This document shows positions 54,942-62,223 of a stretch of DNA of 64,000 nt, piece by piece. Numbering within the stretch: position 1 is the first letter of the stretch; each line of letters starts with the position of its first letter. The notes beneath the pieces were generated by a model, which worked only from the letters and a program-made list of their open reading frames with translations, had not been told where the DNA came from and searched no databases. The stretch lies in NCBI RefSeq assembly GCF_024385575.1, contig NZ_JANFMV010000001.1, positions 558,001 to 622,000 of the forward strand, in the 5' to 3' direction. The stretch comes from Rhizobium sp. NRK18 (lineage in GTDB: Bacteria > Pseudomonadota > Alphaproteobacteria > Rhizobiales > Rhizobiaceae). The translations under genes were made by a program, and so were the position numbers.

Positions 54942-56111
54942 ATGATGCTGAAGCCCGCCCGCTCTTGCCTGTTTTTCGCCGTGCTAGGCGCCCTTTCCTG
55001 TTCGGGTGCGCTGGCGGCTGACGACAGCCTCGGCGGTCTTTTGCTTCAGGACGACGGCGCCCTCGCGCAGCCGCTGCACAAGGGTGCAAGGCCCGGTGCG
55101 GCAGCGGGCGGCGAGGCTGACCTGTTGCAGCGAATGGGTATCGAGCCGCCGGTGGCGGGCGGTGGAACGCTTGCTCCAGACGCGCGATCCGGAAGGGTCG
55201 GGGCGGCGGATCGCGCAACGATCCTGCATCGCATGGCCGAGGGCCTGCCGGATCTTCCCCCCGAAAAGCCATATACCGGTGTCGTCGACGAGGCCTATGG
55301 CGCCTACCAGCGCGGTCTCTACGTCACCGCCCTGCAGAAGGCCTTGCCGCGTGCACAGCTTGGTGATGCGGTGGCGCAGACGCTTGTCGGCGTGCTCCTG
55401 TCGCGAGGTCTCGGCGTTGCGCGCGATGCGAAGGCGGCGGCGTTCTGGTTCAAGCAGGCGGCCGAAAACGATGATCCGCCGGCCATGTTCCGCTATGCGC
55501 TTCTCCTGATGGAGGGAGAGGATGTGCCGCGCGACAAGGCGAAGGCCGACGAGATGATGAAGAAGGCGGCGGAGGCGGGCAATGCTTCCGCGCAGTTCAA
55601 CTATGCCCAGATGCTGGTTGCCGACAATCCCGGCGAGCGCGGGCTCGAACAGGCGCTGCCCTATTACGAAAAGTCCGCCGAGCAGGGGATCGCCGACGCG
55701 CAATACGCCGTTTCGCAGGTCTACATGTCGCTGCCGGATATTCCGGAAGACAAGCGGGCGAAGGCCCGTGAATGGCTCTTGCGCGCGGCGCGGGCCGGCT
55801 ACGACACCGCCCAGCTCGACATGGGCGTCTGGCTCGTCAACGGTGTGGGCGGGCCGCGGGACTTCGACAAGGGCTTTCAGTGGCTGAGGATCGCGGCGCT
55901 TCGCGGCAATGTCGCCGCGCAGAACAAGCTCGCCTATCTCTACATCAACGCGCTTGGAACACGGCCCGATCCGATCGAGGCCGCCAAGTGGTACGTGCTG
56001 TCGCGCCGCGCCGGGCTTGCCGATCCGGGACTTGAGGATTTCTACCTCGGCCTCACCGACGACCAGCAGAAGCAGGCGATCGACGCCGCCAACAAATTCC
56101 GGCCCATCTGA
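54942..56111 (+). CDS. secreted Sel1-repeat protein
   Basis: A 389-residue protein. A signal peptide (MMLKPARSCLFFAVLGALSC in part, cleavage near ALA-ADD) and an Ala/Gly-rich linker precede five to seven Sel1 repeats of about 36 residues, such as AAAFWFKQAAENDDPPAMFRY, ALPYYEKSAEQGIADAQYAV and AREWLLRAARAGYDTAQLDM. Such solenoids bind partner proteins in the periplasm. A TTG that overlaps the upstream stop (TTGA) would add four residues. It probably shares a transcript with the ThiE-like gene. Confidence 0.83.
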   Translation: MMLKPARSCLFFAVLGALSCSGALAADDSLGGLLLQDDGALAQPLHKGARPGAAAGGEADLLQRMGIEPPVAGGGTLAPDARSGRVGAADRATILHRMAEGLPDLPPEKPYTGVVDEAYGAYQRGLYVTALQKALPRAQLGDAVAQTLVGVLLSRGLGVARDAKAAAFWFKQAAENDDPPAMFRYALLLMEGEDVPRDKAKADEMMKKAAEAGNASAQFNYAQMLVADNPGERGLEQALPYYEKSAEQGIADAQYAVSQVYMSLPDIPEDKRAKAREWLLRAARAGYDTAQLDMGVWLVNGVGGPRDFDKGFQWLRIAALRGNVAAQNKLAYLYINALGTRPDPIEAAKWYVLSRRAGLADPGLEDFYLGLTDDQQKQAIDAANKFRPI

Positions 56112-56225
56112 TCGGATGCAGTCTGATACGCCGCCTTCGGCGTGTCGCTTTGCGCCAGAACGAACTGGAAAGCCGGAAGGCGATCGTATATTCCGGGCTT
56201 TTGGCAAATCACGGAACTCATCGCC

Positions 56226-56690
56226 ATGCTGTCAGAGCTCGACCGGATCGACGTCAAAATCCTGAAACTGCTTCAGGAAAACGGCCGCCTGACCAATGCC
56301 GACCTGGCCGATCTCGTCGGCGTCAGTCCGGCGACGTGCCACCGCCGGACCCAGCGCCTGTTCGACGAAGGCTATATCCAGACGGTCCGGGCGATGGTCT
56401 CGCCGCAGAAGGTCAATCGCGGTGCGCTCGTCATGGTCGGCGTTGTGCTCGACCGGTCGACGCCGGACAGCTTCGCCGAATTCGAGAAGGCCGCGCGCTC
56501 CCTGAAATTCGTGCTCGACTGCCATCTCGTGGCCGGTGATTTCGACTATTTCCTGAAGATCCGTGCGCAGGACATGGCGGATTTCAATCGCGTGCATGGC
56601 GAGCAGCTGATCGCGCTGCCGGGCGTTCGCCAGACGCGGACGTTCTTCGTGATGAAGGAAGTGATCGACAACGCGCCGCTCGATTTCTGA
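56226..56690 (+). CDS. Lrp/AsnC-family transcriptional regulator
   Basis: A 154-residue regulator. The N-terminal helix-turn-helix is LDRIDVKILKLLQENGRLTNADLADLVGVSPATCHRRTQRLFDEGYI. The C-terminal ligand domain follows (VMVGVVLDRSTPDSFAEFEKA ... FDYFLKIRAQDMADFNRVH). The family senses amino acids. No divergent target gene is adjacent, since the neighbours are on the same strand. The start MLSELDRID fits family length; a 28-codon extension is not similar to family members. Confidence 0.9.
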   Translation: MLSELDRIDVKILKLLQENGRLTNADLADLVGVSPATCHRRTQRLFDEGYIQTVRAMVSPQKVNRGALVMVGVVLDRSTPDSFAEFEKAARSLKFVLDCHLVAGDFDYFLKIRAQDMADFNRVHGEQLIALPGVRQTRTFFVMKEVIDNAPLDF

Positions 56691-56831
56691 GCCTCTTGAC
56701 CGCCAAGGCTTGAATTCCGGGCCGTTTTGTGGTCTTGAACCCGCCGATCATTCAATCCGCATCGACGAAGACAGCTTTCCGGGCTCGTGGAGCCGAAGCT
56801 GCACGATCAGTTCTCAAGGATAAGAAGCCTC

Positions 56832-57632
56832 ATGGCCCGCTCCGCTCTCCTCAATGTCATGGTTCAGGCCGCCTTCAAGGCTGGCAAGTCGCTGGCGCGC
56901 GATTTTGGCGAGGTGCAGAACCTGCAGGTGTCGCTCAAGGGACCCGGCGATTATGTCTCCCAGGCGGACCGCAAGGCCGAGAAGATCATCCGCGACGAAC
57001 TCCTGAAGGCGCGTCCGACCTATGGCTTCCTCGGCGAGGAAAGCGAAGAGATCATCGGCACCGACGGCGCGCATCGCTGGATCGTCGACCCGCTGGACGG
57101 CACCACCAACTTCCTGCACGGCATTCCCTGTTTCGGCATCTCGATCGCGCTCGAGCGCAATGGCGAGATCGTTGTCGCGGTCGTGTTCAACCCGGCGACG
57201 GATGAACTCTACACGGCTGAAAAGGGTGGCGGCGCCTTCGTCAACGATCGCCGCATGCGCGTTGCCGCACGCCGGGAACTGTCCGACGCCGTCATCGGTT
57301 GCGGCGTGCCGCATCTCGGCCGCGGTCATCACGGCCAGTTCCTCGTCGAATTGCGCAACGTCATGGGTGAGGTCGCCGGCATTCGTCGCATGGGTGCGGT
57401 TTCCATCGATCTCGCCTATGTGGCGGCTGGTCGCCTCGACGGTTTCTGGGAAACCGGGCTGCAGGCATGGGACCTCGCGGCAGGCTTGCTACTGATTCGC
57501 GAAGCCGGCGGTTATGCGACCGACATGGACGGTGGCACGAAGAGCCTGGAGACGGGCGCCGTGCTCGCCGGCAACGAGCATATCCACCGCGCACTCGGCG
57601 AAGTTTTGAAGCGTCCGATCGCGAAAGCGTGA
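56832..57632 (+). CDS. suhB: inositol-1-monophosphatase SuhB
   Basis: A 266-residue Mg-dependent phosphatase. Motifs: GDYVSQADRKAEKIIR, GEESEE (metal-binding glutamates), WIVDPLDGTTNFLHGIPCF and LQAWDLAAGLLLIREAGG. It hydrolyses inositol phosphates and may help transcription and ribosome maturation, as E. coli SuhB does. The start MARSALLN has AAGGATAAG upstream. The second IMPase-like gene in the window (hisN) is distinct. Confidence 0.93.
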   Translation: MARSALLNVMVQAAFKAGKSLARDFGEVQNLQVSLKGPGDYVSQADRKAEKIIRDELLKARPTYGFLGEESEEIIGTDGAHRWIVDPLDGTTNFLHGIPCFGISIALERNGEIVVAVVFNPATDELYTAEKGGGAFVNDRRMRVAARRELSDAVIGCGVPHLGRGHHGQFLVELRNVMGEVAGIRRMGAVSIDLAYVAAGRLDGFWETGLQAWDLAAGLLLIREAGGYATDMDGGTKSLETGAVLAGNEHIHRALGEVLKRPIAKA

Positions 57633-57754
57633 GGCGGGTTCGGCAAATCGGCCAATTCGTCGGCTGCCCGACAAAGTTTTGCGCGGCTTTTCACTTCAAT
57701 TTTCCACTATTTTCTAATAGCCTCCGGCGCACTGGTTGCGGAGGCGAATGAAAT

Positions 57755-58798
57755 ATGGCGAGATTCGGACTGTCTGGCTTTGGTAAGTCGGATCTGGAGG
57801 CTGAAGAGTACGGGCAGAAGCTTTCCAGCCCGATGCCCTATTTCTGGACGATGGTGCTGTTCCTCATCATCGTCGGCTTCATCGTCGCCATTCTCTATCG
57901 CCAGGCCCAGACGGCCTTCATGGCCAATCCGGGTCTGAACGGCCTCATCGTCTTCGTGTTGTGGATCGGTATCCTGCTCGTCTTCAGCCATGTGCTGCGG
58001 CTCGGACCGGAGGTGCGCTGGTTCAACTCGTTCCGCGCCGTCGGCAGTGCCGACAAGGTGGGGCGGGAGCCGAAGCTGCTGGCGCCGATGCGCTCGCTGA
58101 TCGGCAGCTGGCAGACGATCGCGCTGTCGACCACCGCGCTGCGCTCGATCCTCGATTCGATTGCCACGCGTCTCGATGAATCGCGCGAAATTTCCCGCTA
58201 TCTCATCGGTCTTCTGGTCTTCCTCGGCCTGCTCGGCACATTCTGGGGTCTGATCAGCACCATCGGATCGATCAACAACGTCATCCAGTCGCTCGACCCC
58301 GGCTCCGGCGACAGCGCCGACGTTCTGGGCACGCTGAAGGAAAGCCTTGCTGCGCCGCTTTCGGGCATGGGCACGGCATTTTCATCCTCGCTGCTCGGCC
58401 TTTCGGGCTCGCTGATCCTCGGCTTTCTCGACCTGCAGGCCGGCCGCGCCCAGAACCGGTTCTACATGGAACTGGAAAACTGGCTGTCGTCCGTCACCGA
58501 CGTCGGCTCCGAAATCGCTGCGGTTGCCGAAGCCGTGACCACCACGGCGCCGGACGGCGGCTCGTCGGAAGACATGAAGCTGCTCGTCGAACAGCTGCAG
58601 AAGATCGCGGAAGGCGGCGGCTCCAGCCAGCGGACGGTGCAGGCAATGGCCAACCTTGCCGAAGGCATCCAGGGCTTGGTCAAGAACATGCGGTCCGAAC
58701 AGCAGATGCTGCGTGACTGGATCGAGGCGCAGCAGGAGGAATCCAAGGCGATGCGCCGATCGCTCGACCGCCTTACCGACATCGTCAGCGGAGAATAG
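57755..58798 (+). CDS. MotA/TolQ/ExbB-type proton channel protein
   Basis: A 347-residue membrane protein of the MotA/ExbB superfamily. Helices lie at about residues 28-48, 66-84, 146-166 and 200-228. The conserved pore region is LVFLGLLGTFWGLISTIGSI ... LAAPLSGMGTAFSSSLLGLSGSLILGFLDL. The last 100 residues are a coiled coil (LVEQLQKIAEG, MRSEQQMLRDWIEAQQEESKAMRR). With the OmpA-domain protein 3 bases downstream it would form a proton-driven stator-like unit anchored to peptidoglycan. No flagellar or tol genes are near. Confidence 0.87.
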   Translation: MARFGLSGFGKSDLEAEEYGQKLSSPMPYFWTMVLFLIIVGFIVAILYRQAQTAFMANPGLNGLIVFVLWIGILLVFSHVLRLGPEVRWFNSFRAVGSADKVGREPKLLAPMRSLIGSWQTIALSTTALRSILDSIATRLDESREISRYLIGLLVFLGLLGTFWGLISTIGSINNVIQSLDPGSGDSADVLGTLKESLAAPLSGMGTAFSSSLLGLSGSLILGFLDLQAGRAQNRFYMELENWLSSVTDVGSEIAAVAEAVTTTAPDGGSSEDMKLLVEQLQKIAEGGGSSQRTVQAMANLAEGIQGLVKNMRSEQQMLRDWIEAQQEESKAMRRSLDRLTDIVSGE

Positions 58799-58801
58799 CC
58801 G

Positions 58802-59833
58802 ATGGGTCTTTCCCGCAACCGGCGGCAGGCGCACACGGTCGATTACTGGCCGGGCTTCGTCGACGCGCTGTCGACGCTTCTGCTCGCCATCATGTTCCTG
58901 CTGACGGTCTTCGTCATCGGTCAGTTCATCCTGTCGCGCGAGATCAGCGGCAAGGACGAGGTGCTGAACCGGCTGAACAGTCAGATCAACGAACTCACCC
59001 AGCTTCTGGCGCTCGAAAAGGGCAACAAGCAGGATCTCGAAGACCAGCTCGCCAATCTGCAGGCGTCGCTGACGACGTCGGAAAGCGAGCGCTCGCGGCT
59101 GCAGAGCCTACTCGATTCCGGTTCCGGCAGTGCTGCGGCGGCGCAGGGCACGATCAGCGATCTCAACGAGGCGCTCGATTCCGAGAAACAGGTGAGTGCC
59201 CGGGCGCTAAGCCAGATCGATATTCTCAACCAGCAGATCGCCGCCCTTCGCCGGCAGATCGCCGCGATCGAACAGGCGCTGGATGCTTCTGAAGCCAAGG
59301 ACCAGGAGAGCCAGACGAAGATCGCCGATCTTGGCCGCAGGCTCAACGTCGCCCTTGCCCAGCGCGTGCAGGAACTCAACCGCTACCGCTCCGACTTCTT
59401 CGGGCGTCTCAGGGAGATCCTCTCGGATCGCAAGAACATCCGCGTCGTCGGCGACCGCTTCGTCTTCCAGTCGGAAGTGCTTTTCGCCTCGGGCAGCGCC
59501 GATCTTAATCCGCAAGGCAAGGAAGAGCTCGCGAAGCTCGCCAGCGCCGTCGTCGATATCGCCAAGGAAATTCCGAACGAGATCAACTGGGTGCTGCGCG
59601 TCGACGGCCATACCGACAATGTGCCGCTGTCCGGCTCGGGCAAATATTCCGACAACTGGGAGCTTTCCTCCGGTCGCGCAACCTCAGTGGTCAAGTTCCT
59701 GATTTCGCAGGGCGTGCCGGCCAACCGCCTCGTCGCGGCCGGCTTCGGCGAATACCAGCCGATCGCCGAAGGCGACAGCCCGGAAGCGCGGTCGCAGAAC
59801 CGCCGCATCGAATTCAAGCTGACGGAGCGCTGA
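58802..59833 (+). CDS. MotB-like OmpA-domain peptidoglycan-binding protein
   Basis: A 343-residue protein. One N-terminal helix (residues 20-45) carries the MotB-type aspartate in YWPGFVDALSTLLLAIMFLL, a likely proton-binding residue. A long coiled coil follows (residues 50-200). The C-terminal OmpA domain (about 220-343) has FASGSADLNPQGKEELAKLA, VDGHTDNVPLSGSGKYSDNWELSSGRA and GFGEYQPIAEGDS with the NRRIE peptidoglycan motif. It is the partner of the channel gene just upstream. Function in this genus is unknown; envelope tension or motility-like work is possible. Confidence 0.88.
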   Translation: MGLSRNRRQAHTVDYWPGFVDALSTLLLAIMFLLTVFVIGQFILSREISGKDEVLNRLNSQINELTQLLALEKGNKQDLEDQLANLQASLTTSESERSRLQSLLDSGSGSAAAAQGTISDLNEALDSEKQVSARALSQIDILNQQIAALRRQIAAIEQALDASEAKDQESQTKIADLGRRLNVALAQRVQELNRYRSDFFGRLREILSDRKNIRVVGDRFVFQSEVLFASGSADLNPQGKEELAKLASAVVDIAKEIPNEINWVLRVDGHTDNVPLSGSGKYSDNWELSSGRATSVVKFLISQGVPANRLVAAGFGEYQPIAEGDSPEARSQNRRIEFKLTER

Positions 59834-59888
59834 GGCGCTCCGCCTTGGGCTGCAAGGCAAGGGTGATAGTTGGGCTTGGCGTCCGCCG

Positions 59889-61709
59889 TCAGACTGCGGC
59901 GGGAGCCGTCGCCTGCGCCGAGGCGTCGGCCTCGATCTCGTAGTTGAATTGCAGGCGCGCCAGGCGGGCGTAAATGCCGCCCTTCTTCACAAGACTCTGA
60001 TGCGTGCCTTCCTCGACGATCTTTCCCTGGTCCATCACCAGAATGCGATCGGCCTTCAGCACGGTTGCCAGCCTGTGGGCGATGACAACCGTCGTGCGGT
60101 CTTCCATGAGCCCGTCCAGCGCCTTCTGCACCAGTGTTTCGCTTTCCGCATCCAGCGCCGATGTCGCCTCGTCGAGCAGCAGCACGGGGGCATCCTTGAG
60201 GATGGCGCGGGCGATCGCGATGCGCTGGCGCTGGCCGCCGGAGAGCGTGATGCCGCGCTCGCCGACCATGGTGTCGTAACCGTTCTCAAGGCGCGAAATG
60301 AACTCGTCGGCCTGGGCTGCGACCGCCGCTGCGCGGACCGCCTCGCGGCTGGCGCCGGGAGAGCCAAAGGCGATATTGTCATGCACGGAGGAGGCAAACA
60401 TGGTGACGTCCTGCGGCACGATGGCGATGCGGGCGCGCAGGTCTTCGGGCGTCACCGCCTTGGCGTCGACGCCATCCAGCGTGACGAGCCCGGATTGCGG
60501 ATCGTAGAAGCGCAGCAGCAGCGAGAAGACGGTGCTCTTGCCGGCCCCTGAAGAACCGACGATCGCCACGCGTTCGCCGGAGGAGACCTTGAAGCTCAGC
60601 CCGTTCAAGGTCACCTTGCTGACGGAGGTCGGGTAGGAGAAGGAGACGTCGCTAAATTCGATTTCGCCCTTGGCCGGCTCGGGCAGCGCGAGCGGCTTTG
60701 CCGGAGCACGGATCGCCGGCACTTCGCGCAAGAGTTCGCCGATGCGTTCGGCGGCGCCTGCGGCCTGCGCCAGTTCGCCCCAGACCTCGGACAGCGAGCC
60801 GAGCGAGCCGGCGGCAATGACCGAATAGAGAAGGAACTGGCCGAGCGTGCCGGGCGACAAAGTCCCGGCCATGACGCTCTGGGCGCCGAACCAGAGGACG
60901 CCGATGATGCTGGCGAAGATCAGGGTGATGGCAACGCCGGTCAAAAGCGCGCGCGACTTGATGGCGTCCCTCGCCGCCTCATAGGCCTGCTCCACGGCGC
61001 CGGAAAAACGGGCGTTGGCAACATCCTGGCCATTGAAGGCTTGCACGGTGCGGCTGGCGGCAATCGTTTCTCCGGCATAGGCGGTGGCATCGGCCAGCGT
61101 GTCCTGTGCTGCGCGCGAGCGCCGGCGCACGGAGCGGCCGAAGGCGACGAGCGGAAAGACGATGATAGGGATGGCGGCCAGAACAAGGCTCGACAGCTTG
61201 GGACTGGTATAGACCATCATGCCGATTGCGCCGAGACAGAGAATGGTGTTGCGCAATGCCAGCGACGCAGTCGCACCGACGGCGGACTTGATCTGCGTGG
61301 TGTCTGCCGTCAGCCGCGAGACGATCTCGCCGGACTGGTTGACGTCGAAGAACTCCGGCGACAGGGCGGTGACACGCGTGAACACGTCGCGGCGCACATC
61401 GGAGACGAGCCGTTCGCCAAGCGAGATGACGTGGTAGTAGCGCATGGCGCTCGCCAGAGCGAGGAGAAGGCCCATCAGCACCAGCATGCCGAAGTAGTTG
61501 TTGATAAAGGCGTGGTCGGCCTCGTTGAAGCCGTGGTCGATCATCCGGCGCACGGCAAGCGGCAGGGCGAGCGTCATGGCGGCCGCAAGCGTCAGGAAGA
61601 ACAACGCGTAGGCAATCTTCGTCTTGTAGCGCTTGAGGTACGGAAGCAGTTGCGCCAGGGGCTGCAGATTGCGCCGTGAGGCAGTGCTGTCGGGCTGTTG
61701 TTGGGCCAC
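59889..61709 (-). CDS. ABC exporter, fused permease-ATPase (MsbA/lipid type)
   Basis: A 606-residue half-transporter that would act as a homodimer. The N-terminal domain has six helices (residues 30-320). The ATPase has Walker A GSSGAGKST near residue 392, Q-loop IVPQDVTMFASSVHDNI, signature ITLSGGQRQRIAIARA, Walker B APVLLLDEATSALD and the H-loop IAHRLAT. The ending is Ala-rich. It most resembles MsbA-like or multidrug exporters; substrate not predictable. The start is GTG with GGGGGA upstream. It is convergent with the OmpA-domain gene and divergent from rpmE. Confidence 0.92.
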   Translation of the reverse strand: MAQQQPDSTASRRNLQPLAQLLPYLKRYKTKIAYALFFLTLAAAMTLALPLAVRRMIDHGFNEADHAFINNYFGMLVLMGLLLALASAMRYYHVISLGERLVSDVRRDVFTRVTALSPEFFDVNQSGEIVSRLTADTTQIKSAVGATASLALRNTILCLGAIGMMVYTSPKLSSLVLAAIPIIVFPLVAFGRSVRRRSRAAQDTLADATAYAGETIAASRTVQAFNGQDVANARFSGAVEQAYEAARDAIKSRALLTGVAITLIFASIIGVLWFGAQSVMAGTLSPGTLGQFLLYSVIAAGSLGSLSEVWGELAQAAGAAERIGELLREVPAIRAPAKPLALPEPAKGEIEFSDVSFSYPTSVSKVTLNGLSFKVSSGERVAIVGSSGAGKSTVFSLLLRFYDPQSGLVTLDGVDAKAVTPEDLRARIAIVPQDVTMFASSVHDNIAFGSPGASREAVRAAAVAAQADEFISRLENGYDTMVGERGITLSGGQRQRIAIARAILKDAPVLLLDEATSALDAESETLVQKALDGLMEDRTTVVIAHRLATVLKADRILVMDQGKIVEEGTHQSLVKKGGIYARLARLQFNYEIEADASAQATAPAAV

Positions 61710-61913
61710 TTTTCCCCCTTGCCCGGGCGGGACGAAGTTCCTGCCTTGTGGGCCTTGTTATCCAGGCAACGTTCATGTATAGGCACGGCATCGAATTGGA
61801 AAGCCGTAGCCAGAAACGACTGCGGCTTCATTTATTCAATTGGTCCATAGACCGCAATGGTTTGCCAAAAACTTGCGACAATTGGACCCGAAGCGCGTCA
61901 CAGGAAGATTGTT

Positions 61914-62135
61914 ATGAAGGCAGACATCCATCCCGACTATCACATGATCAAGGTGGTCATGACTGATGGCACCGAATACGAAACCCGGTCCACCTGGGGT
62001 ACGGAAGGCGCCGTCATGAACCTCGAAATCGACTCCAAGTCGCACCCGGCCTGGACCGGCGGCAACCAGCAGCTCATGGACCGCGGCGGCCGCGTCTCCA
62101 AGTTCAAGCAGCGCTTCTCCGGCCTCGGCCTCTAA
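61914..62135 (+). CDS. rpmE: 50S ribosomal protein bL31 (zinc-free type)
   Basis: A 73-residue bL31: [41 protein letters not shown] and [11 protein letters not shown]. The CxxC zinc cysteines found in many bL31 are absent. AGGAAG lies seven bases before the chosen ATG; an upstream in-frame ATG 19 codons earlier lacks conservation. A strong terminator follows. Confidence 0.95.
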   Translation: MKADIHPDYHMIKVVMTDGTEYETRSTWGTEGAVMNLEIDSKSHPAWTGGNQQLMDRGGRVSKFKQRFSGLGL

Positions 62136-62158
62136 GATTTCGCGCTCGAACAGCTTCC

Positions 62159-62185
62159 AAAGCCCGGCCTCGCGCCGGGCTTTTT
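62159..62185 (+). terminator. terminator of rpmE
   Basis: AAAGCCCGGC and GCCGGGCTTTTT form a 10-bp stem with a CTCGC loop and five T. Confidence 0.9.
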
Positions 62186-62223
62186 GCGTTTGAATTACCC
62201 GAAGCGATGTGCGACGGAACGGC

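Noticed and set aside
57755..59833. Zorya-type defence genes (ZorA/ZorB)
   Set aside because: Only the generic MotA/MotB-like fold is shared. No ZorC, ZorD or ZorE gene is near and the neighbours are housekeeping genes.
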